A DNA stretch of 64,000 nt from Chitinophaga polysaccharea (GTDB taxonomy: Bacteria > Bacteroidota > Bacteroidia > Chitinophagales > Chitinophagaceae): positions 1,364,001 to 1,428,000 of the forward strand of contig NZ_CABFVU010000001.1 of assembly GCF_902150045.1 (NCBI RefSeq), read 5' to 3'. Position numbers and translations under genes: made by a program. The notes beneath the pieces were generated by a model. That model was given only the letters and a program-made list of their open reading frames with translations, was not told the origin of the DNA and searched no databases. Of the stretch, positions 35,429 through 45,443 are shown one piece after another (positions within the stretch are counted from its first letter, which is position 1; each line of letters begins with the position of its first letter).

Positions 35429-36154
35429 ATGATGAATAAGTTATGGTTTCTGCTGTGTGTATGCACAATACTAATATTGAGCTGCAAAAGCAAAACAGCA
35501 GATAAAACCAGCACCGCTGCCAACGATTCCACACCTCCTGCCATTAATAATACTCCTGACGATACTGTTCAGCTGGGTAATAAAACTTTCTTCGTATACT
35601 TTATCGAAAAAGCAGATTTCGATAAGTTTCCGCTGGCACCTGTTGATTCCAACGAAACAGATGTGCTGGCAAAAGATACCCTTGTGAAAAGAGAAGGTAA
35701 TAAACTGACCATCCGGCTGGAAAATGGAAAACAAAGGATCATGGCCAATAATAACAGCGATGGGGAGGATTATATAGGTTACACCTATGCCGGCAACTAT
35801 CCTTCAATTAAAAGAAAAGGCTTTTTTGTTTCGTACTATGAAGGCAGCGCCTTCGAGCTGGTGAATGTCCTGAATGGCGATTCCATGGTGACCTGGTCTG
35901 CCCCTGCAATTTCACCGGATAAAAAATATATCCTCACCGCGTCAATGGACCTGGTAGCCGCCTTTGACCCGAATGGGTTTCAACTGTTTTCAGTAAATGG
36001 TAACGACATAAAAGCAGTGGGAGAAGCCAGTATTGACGACTGGGGCCCCGGCCTTGTACACTGGATCAATAACAAAACCGTTCTGTCTGAATACATTACT
36101 ATCGATGAAGAAGGAAATACACAAATACGCTATGTAAAAATGGTGATGCAATAA
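35429..36154 (+). CDS. Lipoprotein of unknown function
   Basis: The 241-aa protein has a lipoprotein signal peptide with lipobox ILSC (about residue 19) followed by a Ser/Thr/Pro-rich linker. The mature domain contains FFVYFIEKADFDKFPLAP near its start and a C-terminal part with PAISPDKKYILTASMDL and DDWGPGLVHWINN, reminiscent of beta-propeller blades but too short for a full propeller. Two start codons lie side by side (ATGATG). I do not recognise a named family. It stands between the rhomboid gene and a small exported protein. Confidence 0.6.
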   Translation: MMNKLWFLLCVCTILILSCKSKTADKTSTAANDSTPPAINNTPDDTVQLGNKTFFVYFIEKADFDKFPLAPVDSNETDVLAKDTLVKREGNKLTIRLENGKQRIMANNNSDGEDYIGYTYAGNYPSIKRKGFFVSYYEGSAFELVNVLNGDSMVTWSAPAISPDKKYILTASMDLVAAFDPNGFQLFSVNGNDIKAVGEASIDDWGPGLVHWINNKTVLSEYITIDEEGNTQIRYVKMVMQ

Positions 36155-36202
36155 CAGTATTCAGTATATTTAGAGAGATCAACAACATCAAATCCACGCC
36201 TC

Positions 36203-36604
36203 ATGAAAAAACTGTTCACCGTTGGTTTATTAATGGCACTGGCTTGTTGCTATACGGCTTTTGCTACGCCTTCATCCATCACTACGGCATTCCAGGCGCC
36301 CACCATGAATATAGAAGGTACTGCCAGCTCCATTGTCAGTAAACTGGATAAATCACTGATGCTGACAGATGCACAGAAACCACGGTTGCTCAATATAGTG
36401 ACCAATTACCTGCGGCAAAAAGTCAATATCCAACCCTTACAGCAAAGCAACCTGAAAGCATATACCACCAAGATGAACAGTATGCAGAATGGATTACATG
36501 CAAAACTGAAACCACTGCTCACCCTTTCACAATACACAGAGTTCCTGGGATTAAAGCCCAAAACCTTTGATGATACAAACGTTTTATCGCAATTATATTA
36601 CTAA
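36203..36604 (+). CDS. Small exported helical protein of unknown function
   Basis: 133 aa with a clear signal peptide (MKKLFTVGLLMALACCYTAFA, cleaved near residue 21). The mature part is mostly helical and polar: LDKSLMLTDAQKPRLLNIV, then an amphipathic stretch and LLTLSQYTEFLG. The LTDAQ pattern and later LTLSQYTEF resemble Spy/LTXXQ-type periplasmic proteins, where such segments bind unfolded proteins or metals, but the similarity is weak. A strong two-way terminator follows. Confidence 0.55.
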   Translation: MKKLFTVGLLMALACCYTAFATPSSITTAFQAPTMNIEGTASSIVSKLDKSLMLTDAQKPRLLNIVTNYLRQKVNIQPLQQSNLKAYTTKMNSMQNGLHAKLKPLLTLSQYTEFLGLKPKTFDDTNVLSQLYY

Positions 36605-36607
36605 ACA

Positions 36608-36642
36608 AAAAAGCTATTTAAAATTCCTTTAAATAGCTTTTT
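36608..36642. terminator. Two-way terminator between convergent genes
   Basis: Perfect 15-bp stem AAAAAGCTATTTAAA (36608-36622) with its complement (36628-36642) and a 5-nt loop, A-run on one side and T-run on the other. It serves the small exported protein gene (+) and the PLP enzyme gene (-). Confidence 0.9.
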
Positions 36643-36656
36643 CGTTTGTGTTTTCT

Positions 36657-37760
36657 TCAGATGATAATTTGCCTGTCGCGCGCTATTACGCGCCAGTTCG
36701 CCATTACCGCGTTATGCGCAGCTACGTAGGCTTTTTCATATAATGCCACCGTGGGACAAATATGTTTTGGCACCCCATAAAACACGGTACCTACCGGGTA
36801 TAAGGCAGCATTCTCCACCTTCAATACCAGGTGCTCTTCACTTTGTGATACAGGTATGGCCTCCGGTGCATTCAGGAATTGTACCCGCGGTTGAGGGTTC
36901 TCTGCTGCCACCGATTTATGACCAAGGTCAATACAGATATGCTCATCATCAATCACTGAAATCACACGGCTGATCACCAGTGCAGCCCATTTAAAGGCTT
37001 GCTCCGGAAGGTGCGCCGCGTAACCCGCATCCCAGAAAACAAAAGTACCGGGGCTACAGGTAACACCTTTTCTTGCCGCATGCACCGGAAAAGTAGGCGT
37101 GCCGCCGGCAACAATTTCCGGTTGTGGGAAACCATTATTTACAATAGATTCCGCCAATTCGGCAACGGGTGCATATGCTGCATCGCAGCGCTCCCTTCGT
37201 ATATCCATATCCGTATCATGCAGGTGACCGTCGTAGGCATGCAGCCCTACCGGTACCACACCTGGTAATGTATCCAGGTATTTGTACAGTTCCAGCGCTT
37301 CCCGCCCGGGTTTAATACCAGTCCGGTTCATCCCGACATTCAGATCCAGGTACACCGGCAAACGACGGCCCTGCGCGGAGAAAACCGTACTGATAGCCAG
37401 CGCGGCATCAACGTTATCTGTAACACATGAAAACGCAGTTTGCGGATACTTCTGCACCAGCTCCAGTAAACGTACTATCTTTGGTCCTACCGGTTGATAT
37501 GCCATTAATGCGTCCTTTGCATTTATCATCCCCAGCATTTCTCCTTCCGCAATGGTGGCAAATTTGAACTTTGTTATTCCTGCTTCCATGATCAGCTGCA
37601 CCACTTCGGCGATCTTACTCGTTTTTACGTGTATGCGTAAACGTTGTACGTCGTCGATCATTGTTTTTAACAATGATATATTCTCCTTTATCCTGTCTTC
37701 ATAAATAACAATCGCCGGAGAATCAACCTGCGCTATATTTGTAAGCCGGTACCATTCCAT
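36657..37760 (-). CDS. Fold-type III PLP enzyme (D-threonine aldolase/D-serine dehydratase-like)
   Basis: 367-aa protein of the alanine racemase-like barrel class. The PLP lysine is expected at K46 in RIHVKTSKI, matching the HVKTHK motif of D-threonine aldolases. YLDLNVGMNRTGI and GLHAYDGHLHD line the barrel, EIVAGGTPTF binds the cofactor phosphate in relatives, and VPKHICPTVALYEKA matches the C-terminal metal-binding (PxHxCPTV) segment. These enzymes cleave or dehydrate D-3-hydroxy amino acids. It lies 36 bp downstream of a GntP-family permease gene on the same strand, so the two are probably one operon. The split between aldolase and dehydratase activity cannot be read from the sequence. 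Confidence 0.87.
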   Translation of the reverse strand: MEWYRLTNIAQVDSPAIVIYEDRIKENISLLKTMIDDVQRLRIHVKTSKIAEVVQLIMEAGITKFKFATIAEGEMLGMINAKDALMAYQPVGPKIVRLLELVQKYPQTAFSCVTDNVDAALAISTVFSAQGRRLPVYLDLNVGMNRTGIKPGREALELYKYLDTLPGVVPVGLHAYDGHLHDTDMDIRRERCDAAYAPVAELAESIVNNGFPQPEIVAGGTPTFPVHAARKGVTCSPGTFVFWDAGYAAHLPEQAFKWAALVISRVISVIDDEHICIDLGHKSVAAENPQPRVQFLNAPEAIPVSQSEEHLVLKVENAALYPVGTVFYGVPKHICPTVALYEKAYVAAHNAVMANWRVIARDRQIII

Positions 37761-37796
37761 AAGAAATATTTTTTTAACTACGTGTATTCTTTGAAG

Positions 37797-39110
37797 TTAT
37801 ACGAACAAGCTTAAGATCAGGCATCCTATCAATCCGGTTACCGACACAATGGTTTCCATTACCGACCAGGTTTTGATCGTATCTTTTACAGTTAAGTTAA
37901 AGTATTCCTTGAACATCCAGAAACCGGCGTCATTTACATGTGAAAACATCAGGCTGCCCGCGCCGGTAGCCAATACCATCAGGTTGGCATTTACACCGGA
38001 AGCAGCTATCATTGGCGCAACAATTCCCGCAGTGGTGAGGCCTGCCACTGTTGCAGATCCAATGCACACCCTGATGATGGCGGCTATTCCCCAGGCAAGT
38101 ATTAACGGGTGCAGGTGCATATTCTGCAATGTGGCTGCAATGTAACTGCTAACCTTACTGTCGTGCAGCAATTGCGTAAGCGCACCGGAGCCTCCTATTA
38201 CCAGGATAATAACGGCTACATCGCGTACGGCATCATCCATTACCACCATTACTTTTTTTGCGGGCATGCCTCTTCTCAACCCCAGTAAATACATGCCGTT
38301 AAGTACTGCCAGCAACATCACTATCAATGGCTCTCCCAGCCAGTTAGCCAACCTGAAAAAGAATGTATCTGCAGGTATCCATAATTTCATTATAGCGGTA
38401 ATGGCCAGCAAAAATACCGGCAGCAACGCGGCAAAAAGACTTACAAACATGCCTGGTAACTGCTCTTCAGGAATGGGAGGCGCTACAAACATTTGCCCCG
38501 GGGGATTGGTATAGTGCTTCAGAAAACGTGAAAACGCCGGTCCTGCCAGGATGATAGCAGGAACAGCCACTATAAAGCCATATAACAAAGTAAGCCCCAT
38601 ATTTGCATGGAACTGCTGTATCAAAGCAGTGGGAGAAGGATGCGGCGGTAAATACCCATGTGTAACTGACAGAGACGCCAACATGGGGATGCCCAGGTAC
38701 ACTACCGGCAATTTTGTACGTGCCGCTACTGTAAAGATCAGGGGCACCATTAATACAAACCCTATGTTATAAAATAAAGGGATGCCTACTATAAAACCCG
38801 TAAGCATCAGCGACCATTGCACATACTTTGGCCCGAACAGGTTCATCAAACCGCCGGCAATCTTTTGCCCCGCGCCACTTTCTGCCACCAGCTTTCCAAG
38901 CATACTGCCGAAAACAATGACAACAATCAGGGAGCCAAGTGTTTTACCGATACCGGTTTGAATAGACTGCGTGATGTCTGTTACGTTCATATGCAACGCA
39001 AGCCCCATCAGCAAAGACACTATAAGGAAAGAGAGGAAAGTATTTAAACGCCACCAGGCAACCAGTATTACCAGCAAAAGAATGGCCGCAATAACAATTA
39101 ATAAGGGCAT
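37797..39110 (-). CDS. GntP-family permease (gluconate or D-serine type)
   Basis: 437-aa polytopic inner membrane symporter with about twelve hydrophobic helices. Family segments include GIPLFYNIGFVLMVPL, THGYLPPHPSPTAL and SHVNDAGFWMFKEYFN, typical of gluconate:proton symporters. The same family includes DsdX, the D-serine permease of E. coli. The neighbouring gene is a fold-type III PLP enzyme, which favours a D-amino acid substrate over gluconate; that is inference. No gluconate kinase gene is nearby. Confidence 0.9.
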   Translation of the reverse strand: MPLLIVIAAILLLVILVAWWRLNTFLSFLIVSLLMGLALHMNVTDITQSIQTGIGKTLGSLIVVIVFGSMLGKLVAESGAGQKIAGGLMNLFGPKYVQWSLMLTGFIVGIPLFYNIGFVLMVPLIFTVAARTKLPVVYLGIPMLASLSVTHGYLPPHPSPTALIQQFHANMGLTLLYGFIVAVPAIILAGPAFSRFLKHYTNPPGQMFVAPPIPEEQLPGMFVSLFAALLPVFLLAITAIMKLWIPADTFFFRLANWLGEPLIVMLLAVLNGMYLLGLRRGMPAKKVMVVMDDAVRDVAVIILVIGGSGALTQLLHDSKVSSYIAATLQNMHLHPLILAWGIAAIIRVCIGSATVAGLTTAGIVAPMIAASGVNANLMVLATGAGSLMFSHVNDAGFWMFKEYFNLTVKDTIKTWSVMETIVSVTGLIGCLILSLFV

Positions 39111-39158
39111 ACAGCTGTTGTTTTACATGAACATGGAAAACAACAAGATAATAAAATA

Positions 39159-40436
39159 TTATTCGTATCTCAAGGCAATGATAGGATCTAATTTGGAAGC
39201 CTTATAGGCAGGGTATAAACCGGAAACGAGCCCTACTGCAGCACAGATAGATACCCCCACAAAGATCCAGAACCAGGGCACAATAAAGGAAGATTCTAAT
39301 AAGGCGGAAACGATATTTCCCAGCAGCATTCCCACAAATACCCCGATCAGTCCCCCCATCACACTGATAATAATGGACTCATACAGGAACTGGGTGCGTA
39401 CCACATGACTAGTAGCTCCCAGTGCTTTGGTAACGCCTATTTCACGCGTTCTTTCCGCTACAGACACCAGCATTATATTCATCAGCCCGATAGCAGAACC
39501 AAACAGTGTAATAAAAGCTATCACAATAGCAAAGAGGTTTACCTTACCCAAACTGGAAAAGAGCATTTCTGCAATACTATCGCTCTTGCTGATCTCAAAA
39601 TTATCTTCTTCATTGATATTCAATCCCCGTATAATGCGGAAAAGCCCAATGGCTTCCCCCTGGGCGGCATCCATCTGCTTAATATCTTTCACGGCCACTG
39701 CGATCTGGTAACTGGCATTGGGGCGGTTAAATACCCTGCGGGTATTATTCACCGTGGTGATCACCACGTTATCTGCACTCATCATTTTACTGCTACCCTT
39801 AGACGCCAGTACACCTATTACCCGGTAGCGGATATCCCCCACCCGGATGGTACTATTCACTATATTCTTTAATTGCTTGCCAAAGAGTTTTTCCGCCACA
39901 TCAACTCCCAGTATCGCTACATTTCTTCCGGATTGTACATCCAGCTGGTTAAAATCCCTTCCCTGTGAAATTTCATAATTGGAGATCTGGAGATAGTGCT
40001 CATCACCTCCTATTACCTGTACATTGGGATTGGTTTTCTTATCATCCTTGTAAACGGTGGCAATACCGGTAGCCTGGAAAGACACACTAACAGTAGCAGG
40101 AAACGTATAACGGTCGCGGAATGCCACGGCTTCCTGGTAACGGATAATTTTATTGCTGTTGGATTTTTTGACCTTTTTTATATTCTTGTTCCCTTTAGAA
40201 GCCTTCCTGTCGTCATCCCCGATATGCACCTGCATCCCGCGGTTACGGATAGAGAAACTGTTGGCGCCCATACTTGCAAAACTGCTGTAGATACTGCTCT
40301 TCATGCTGTCGATTGCCGTAAGGATCCCTACAAGTACCGTGATACCCAATGCAATGATAGACACAGTAAGGCCTGTGCGCAACTTGTTGCTGGTTACAGA
40401 ACGGTATGCCAGGGAAAAAATATCTCTTGATTGCAT
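39159..40436 (-). CDS. ABC transporter permease, MacB/FtsX type
   Basis: 425-aa permease. A first helix at about 20-40 (TGLTVSIIALGITVLVGIL) is followed by a large periplasmic MacB-like domain to about 285, then three helices. The block LMNIMLVSVAERTREIGVTKALGA is the hallmark of FtsX/MacB permeases, and LVSGLYPAYKASKLDPI ends the protein. A Lys-rich stretch lies near residue 80-95. MacB relatives move lipoproteins, peptides or drugs with a separate ATPase; no ATPase gene is adjacent on this strand. The gene seems to be alone. Confidence 0.9.
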   Translation of the reverse strand: MQSRDIFSLAYRSVTSNKLRTGLTVSIIALGITVLVGILTAIDSMKSSIYSSFASMGANSFSIRNRGMQVHIGDDDRKASKGNKNIKKVKKSNSNKIIRYQEAVAFRDRYTFPATVSVSFQATGIATVYKDDKKTNPNVQVIGGDEHYLQISNYEISQGRDFNQLDVQSGRNVAILGVDVAEKLFGKQLKNIVNSTIRVGDIRYRVIGVLASKGSSKMMSADNVVITTVNNTRRVFNRPNASYQIAVAVKDIKQMDAAQGEAIGLFRIIRGLNINEEDNFEISKSDSIAEMLFSSLGKVNLFAIVIAFITLFGSAIGLMNIMLVSVAERTREIGVTKALGATSHVVRTQFLYESIIISVMGGLIGVFVGMLLGNIVSALLESSFIVPWFWIFVGVSICAAVGLVSGLYPAYKASKLDPIIALRYE

Positions 40437-40519
40437 AATAACGGGTTACCTATAAAGTTAACGTAATATACCTATTTAATCCATTCAATTTGGGATGAAC
40501 GGCGTGTTGTATAAAAGAG

Positions 40520-40555
40520 AAGACCGAAGCGGATCATTTAAATCGCTTCGGTCTT
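40520..40555 (-). terminator. Terminator of the nuo operon
   Basis: Stem AAGACCGAAGCG (40520-40531) with CGCTTCGGTCTT (40544-40555), loop rich in A/T. On the minus strand a T-rich tract follows. It lies 27 bp beyond the nuoN stop. Confidence 0.85.
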
Positions 40556-40582
40556 CCCGGTTAATTTATAAGCTAACAGCTT

Positions 40583-41956
40583 TTACAGCCAGCATAATAA
40601 CAGGTTAGGGAACAGGCCCAATACCAGTACCAGGGCTATAGCCAGCACCAGGGCTGCTTTAAAGCCACCGGAAACAGCTTCTACTTCCGGTTCGCCCTGT
40701 TTAAAATACATGGCGATGATCACGCGGAAATAATAGTATACGCTGATGGCAGCGCACAATACCGCGATAAGCACCAGCCATAGAATATGACCGTGCTCAA
40801 TAGCTGCAGATAAAACAAAGTATTTGGCAAAGAAACCGGCGGTTACCGGGATACCTGCCAGGGAAAACAGGAACACTGCCACCGCTCCGGCCAGTAAAGG
40901 CTGTTTGCGGGCCAGGCCGTTGAACCCTTCGAAGGTGTAGTCTTTCAGCTTCATCAGCACTGCAAACACACCAATGGTGGCAATGCTGTAGGCAGCAGCG
41001 TAAAGGATAATTCCTTCTGCGCCCCTGTTGTTCATTGCCACTATGGCAAACAACATAAAGCCTGCCTGTGCGATACTGGAATAAGCCAGCATGCGTTTCA
41101 CACTTTGCTGGAATACTGCGCTGAAGTTACCAAGTACAAGGGTAGCAGCAGTGATAATGGAAAGGATCAGTGTCCAGTGTTCGCTGATGTTACCGCCGGC
41201 AAAGCTGCTGTGGAACATCCGCAGAAAAGCCACAAATCCACCTGCTTTTACAACGGTAGACATAAAAGAAGTGAACACAGTGGGAGAACCATCATATACA
41301 TCCGGTGTCCAGAAATGGAATGGAACCGCAGATACCTTAAAAGCAAGTGCAAATACCATCAGGATGATACCGCATAACGCCAACGGATGTACGCTTTCCG
41401 CGCCCAGTCCTAACCCCGAAATATCGAAAGTGCCGGCAGCGCCATAAATCAGGGTAATACCCATGAGCAGGATACCGGTAGAGAAAGAGCCCATCAGGAA
41501 ATACTTCAGGGAAGCTTCATTACTTTTCAGGCTTTTCTTATCAGCCCCCGCGAGGATATACTGCGGGATAGACATAATTTCAATCGCCAGGAACAACATG
41601 AGCAGGTTACTGAATGAGGTGGCCAGCGAAATACCCGCCAGTATAAAAAATATCAGGGCGAAATAATCGGCCACATGCTCTCCTACCTTTTCAAACTCAC
41701 TGCCTGATAACAGGAAATATAGCAAGGTGGCACCCAATGCTACAGCATTGAACAACACACCAAATTTGGTCACTTCAATCATGCCATACATGATATACCC
41801 GCCATGCTCTACAGCCGGATATTGCGCCAGGTTAGCAATAAATGCTATGAGGATGGCCGCGATGGCAAAAAATTTAATATGCTGCTTATTGCGTACAAAT
41901 AAACCAACAAACATCAGTACAACGCCCGATAAAGCAGTAGAAATTAGTGCATTCAT
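40583..41956 (-). CDS. nuoN: NADH-quinone oxidoreductase subunit N
   Basis: Antiporter-like membrane subunit of complex I, 457 aa with about fourteen helices. The proton channel region contains LAIEIMSIPQYILAG, KYFLMGSFSTGI, PFHFWTPDVYDGSPT and LAYSSIAQAGFML. It is last in the operon, 64 bp after nuoM. Confidence 0.96.
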   Translation of the reverse strand: MNALISTALSGVVLMFVGLFVRNKQHIKFFAIAAILIAFIANLAQYPAVEHGGYIMYGMIEVTKFGVLFNAVALGATLLYFLLSGSEFEKVGEHVADYFALIFFILAGISLATSFSNLLMLFLAIEIMSIPQYILAGADKKSLKSNEASLKYFLMGSFSTGILLMGITLIYGAAGTFDISGLGLGAESVHPLALCGIILMVFALAFKVSAVPFHFWTPDVYDGSPTVFTSFMSTVVKAGGFVAFLRMFHSSFAGGNISEHWTLILSIITAATLVLGNFSAVFQQSVKRMLAYSSIAQAGFMLFAIVAMNNRGAEGIILYAAAYSIATIGVFAVLMKLKDYTFEGFNGLARKQPLLAGAVAVFLFSLAGIPVTAGFFAKYFVLSAAIEHGHILWLVLIAVLCAAISVYYYFRVIIAMYFKQGEPEVEAVSGGFKAALVLAIALVLVLGLFPNLLLCWL

Positions 41957-42020
41957 ATTTTTGCGTTACAAAACCCCGTTACAAATTTTTCCATTCCGGT
42001 ATTCAGCTGACAGCTGAAGA

Positions 42021-43457
42021 TCAGAATAATTTACTTACCACTTCAGATGTGCCGCTCACCAGGTCCAGCATAGGTTTGGGATAAACGCCCAGCACTATGA
42101 TCATGATCACTACCAGGCTCAGAGCCAGTGTTTCACCCGGCTGCAGATCTGTAGTAGTGGCGGTCAGTTCATTTCCCTCGCCAAATATCACCTTCTGAAT
42201 CATACCCAGGGTATATACAGCAGAAAGGATGATACCTAACCCGGCAAATGCCATAAACCAGTGATTATATTGGAACAACCCGCTGAACATCAGGAACTCC
42301 CCAATGAAACCGTTGGTGAGTGGTAAACCGATGTTAGCCAAACTGATAATAACGAGGAAAATAGCCATCCGCGGCGCTTTCTGCGCCATGCCACCCATCT
42401 GGTCCAGGTTCTTAATACCCAGGCGGTTCTGGATTACTTCCACGATGATCCACAAGCCGATGATATTGATACCATGGTTAAACATCTGTACCATGATCCC
42501 CTGGAGACTTTGTTCGTTATTGGCGAAAATAGCTGCGCACATCAAACCGATGTGGGCGATGGAAGAATAAGCGATTAACCGTTTCAGGTCGTTTTGCACC
42601 ATGGCGATGCAGGAAGCGTAGATAATGCCGATGATACAGAGTACAATAGCCACATCAGACCACATAGCAGCACCCTGCGGCAATACCGGCAGCAGCCAGC
42701 GGATCACGCCAAACAAACCCATTTTCACCATTACACCGGAAAGGATCATAGTTACAGGGGTGGGCGATTGCTCGTAGGTATCGGGCTGCCAGGTGTGAAA
42801 CGGAAATACCGGCATCTTAATGGCAAAAGCCACGAAGAACAGCCAGAACAGCCATTTCTGGTCTTCCGGGTTCACCTGCATGGAGGTGAAGGAAGCCCAG
42901 CTGAAAGAGTGATCCGGGGTTTGCGAATAAAGGTAGATAATACCTATCAGCATCAGCAGCGAGCCCAGGAAAGTGTACACAAAGAATTTAAAGGTAACGG
43001 CGATCCGTTTTTCACCACCCCACAAAGAGCAGAGGAAATAAACAGGTATCAGGGCCAGTTCCCAGAATATGTAAAACTGCAGGGCATCAAAAGCGGTGAA
43101 TACACCGGTTAAGCCGGCCTGCGATAATAACATCAAACCATAAAAGACATTCGCCTTTTCGTAGTTGCGGTTATAAATAGTAATGAAAACAAGCAGGGAA
43201 GCAATCGCTGTAAGTAAGCAAAGCATCACACCCATTCCATCTAATCCAACATGGAACTGACTCCCCAGCTGCGGAATCCAGTTGGCAACAAAGTTCAGGC
43301 TGTCGGGAGCAGTACGAAAGCGGCACCACGATCCAATTGCTATCACCACTGTTGCCAGCGATGAGATCATGCCCAGCACTTTTGGCCCGGATCCCTTCAG
43401 ACCAAATGCAATAAGGCCCGCTATGAAAGGAATCAATATTAATAAAACTGTCAACAT
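42021..43457 (-). CDS. nuoM: NADH-quinone oxidoreductase subunit M
   Basis: Antiporter-like membrane subunit of complex I, 478 aa. Family features are FWELALIPVYFLCSLWGG (with the key Glu), KFFVYTFLGSLLML, PFHTWQPDTYEQSPT, LIAYSSIAHIGLM and NGFIGEFLMFSG. It lies 33 bp after nuoL. Confidence 0.97.
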   Translation of the reverse strand: MLTVLLILIPFIAGLIAFGLKGSGPKVLGMISSLATVVIAIGSWCRFRTAPDSLNFVANWIPQLGSQFHVGLDGMGVMLCLLTAIASLLVFITIYNRNYEKANVFYGLMLLSQAGLTGVFTAFDALQFYIFWELALIPVYFLCSLWGGEKRIAVTFKFFVYTFLGSLLMLIGIIYLYSQTPDHSFSWASFTSMQVNPEDQKWLFWLFFVAFAIKMPVFPFHTWQPDTYEQSPTPVTMILSGVMVKMGLFGVIRWLLPVLPQGAAMWSDVAIVLCIIGIIYASCIAMVQNDLKRLIAYSSIAHIGLMCAAIFANNEQSLQGIMVQMFNHGINIIGLWIIVEVIQNRLGIKNLDQMGGMAQKAPRMAIFLVIISLANIGLPLTNGFIGEFLMFSGLFQYNHWFMAFAGLGIILSAVYTLGMIQKVIFGEGNELTATTTDLQPGETLALSLVVIMIIVLGVYPKPMLDLVSGTSEVVSKLF

Positions 43458-43490
43458 AATTTATCTGCGCTTGTAACTTCTGCTATTGGT

Positions 43491-45389
43491 TTATAATAAG
43501 AATCCGATCACAAATAATAAGATCATACCGATGACCATCGCAAAGATGTAAAAACCTACCTGTCCGTTCTGTACCAGGCGGATCTGCTGACCACCCCATT
43601 GTACGCCGCGGCCTACACCGTTTACCAGTTTGTCGATACCTGCTTTTTCCACAACATCGCGGAAGAAACGGGACAATTCATACAATGGTTTTACGATAAT
43701 AGTATCATACAGTTCATCTATATACCATTTGTTTTCGAGCACTTTTGCCAAACCAGTGCTTTCCTGACCTGCATCTTCAAACTTCGTGAATTTCTGCCGT
43801 GCCAGCAGGATAAATACAATCACCAGTACACTGCTCACGCCCATCAGCAACCATTCTGTGTTGTGCGACAAGTGATGTTCCACAGCAAAAGGCGCAGACG
43901 GTGCAAACACCGGCGCCAGGTATTCTGCCAGCATATTCTTTGTTCCAAAAACTTCCGGTAAACCAACATAACCGCCAATTACGGAAAGTACCGCCAGGAT
44001 CACCAATGGAATGGTAATGGCAGCGGGGCTTTCATGCAGGTGATGCTCCTGTTCGTGCGTGCCACGGAATTTACCGCTGAAGGTGATATAATATAAACGG
44101 AACATATAGAAAGCTGTCATCAGCGCACCTATCAGCCCCAGTACATATAGAACGGGGTTGTTGGCAAACGCTTCTGCCAGGATCTCATCTTTGGAGAAGA
44201 AGCCAGAGAAACCGGGAATACCTGCAATGGCCAGGCATCCTACAAAGAATGTCCAGGCAGTGGTAGGCATAAATTTTCTGAGTCCGCCCATTTTCCTGAT
44301 ATCCTGTTCACCGCCCATTGCGTGGATCACGGAACCGGAACCGAGGAACAGAAGGGCTTTGAAGAAAGCGTGTGTCATTACGTGAAACACGGCAGCTCCG
44401 TAAGCGCCCACACCCAGGGCAAGGAACATATAACCTAACTGGCTCACGGTGGAATAAGCCAGCACTTTCTTAATATCATTCTGCTTTAGTGCAATAGAAG
44501 CTGCAAACAAGGCAGTAGCAAGACCAATAACCGCGATCACCGTCTGGATATGCGGCGCCAGGGTATAGATCACGTTGCTGCGTGCAATCATGTAGATACC
44601 CGCAGTAACCATTGTAGCGGCGTGGATCAGGGCAGATACCGGCGTAGGACCGGCCATTGCATCCGGCAACCAGGTGTATAAAGGAATCTGTGCAGATTTA
44701 CCCATTGCACCTACAAACATCAGCATGGCAATAGCAGTGATAATGCCGTTGTTCATACCCAGTGGCGCTGCTTTGGCAAATACTTCCGGAAAAGTAACTG
44801 TTCCAAACTGCATGATCATAAAGAAGATGGCGATCAGGAAACCAAGGTCGCCGATGCGGTTCATCACGAATGCTTTTTTAGCAGCGTTGTTATAGCTGGT
44901 ATTTTTAAACCAGAAACCGATGAGGAGATAAGAACAAAGACCAACACCTTCCCAGCCTATGAACATCATCACGTAGTTGGCGCCCAGCACCAGTATTAAC
45001 ATGGAAAAGACGAACAGGTTGAGATAAGCGAAATATCTTGCGAAGCTCTCATCGCTCTCCTCGTGCATGTAAGAAGTAGAGTAGATATGGATCAGTGTAC
45101 CAACGCCGGTGATCACCAGCAGGAACAGGGCACTTAACTGGTCTACCTGGAAAGCGAAAGGAATCTGCAGGGAGCCTACAGATATGAAATCAAACAGGTG
45201 TACTGTTTGTGCAGAAAATCCCGGGGCTTTAACTTCCAGAAATATTAATAAGCTAATCACAAAGGACGCCAGTACGGCGCCGCTGCCAACAAATCCTACC
45301 AGGGACTTGGATAAAAATCTGCGTCCCAATCCATTCACCAGGAAACCCAATAATGGTAAAAATGGTACCAGCCAAACAAGATTAATCAT
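43491..45389 (-). CDS. nuoL: NADH-quinone oxidoreductase subunit L
   Basis: Distal antiporter-like subunit of complex I, 632 aa. It has IGWEGVGLCSYLLIGFW, FVMNRIGDLGFLI, LYTWLPDAMAGPTPVSALIH, VLAYSTVSQLGYM and FFSKDEIL, then the long lateral helix region and a last helix at the C-terminus. It lies 54 bp after nuoK. Confidence 0.97.
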   Translation of the reverse strand: MINLVWLVPFLPLLGFLVNGLGRRFLSKSLVGFVGSGAVLASFVISLLIFLEVKAPGFSAQTVHLFDFISVGSLQIPFAFQVDQLSALFLLVITGVGTLIHIYSTSYMHEESDESFARYFAYLNLFVFSMLILVLGANYVMMFIGWEGVGLCSYLLIGFWFKNTSYNNAAKKAFVMNRIGDLGFLIAIFFMIMQFGTVTFPEVFAKAAPLGMNNGIITAIAMLMFVGAMGKSAQIPLYTWLPDAMAGPTPVSALIHAATMVTAGIYMIARSNVIYTLAPHIQTVIAVIGLATALFAASIALKQNDIKKVLAYSTVSQLGYMFLALGVGAYGAAVFHVMTHAFFKALLFLGSGSVIHAMGGEQDIRKMGGLRKFMPTTAWTFFVGCLAIAGIPGFSGFFSKDEILAEAFANNPVLYVLGLIGALMTAFYMFRLYYITFSGKFRGTHEQEHHLHESPAAITIPLVILAVLSVIGGYVGLPEVFGTKNMLAEYLAPVFAPSAPFAVEHHLSHNTEWLLMGVSSVLVIVFILLARQKFTKFEDAGQESTGLAKVLENKWYIDELYDTIIVKPLYELSRFFRDVVEKAGIDKLVNGVGRGVQWGGQQIRLVQNGQVGFYIFAMVIGMILLFVIGFLL

Positions 45390-45443
45390 TTATCAATTCT
45401 ATTTACGACGTCGAAAAATTTAATAATTGAGAAAGCAGAATTA

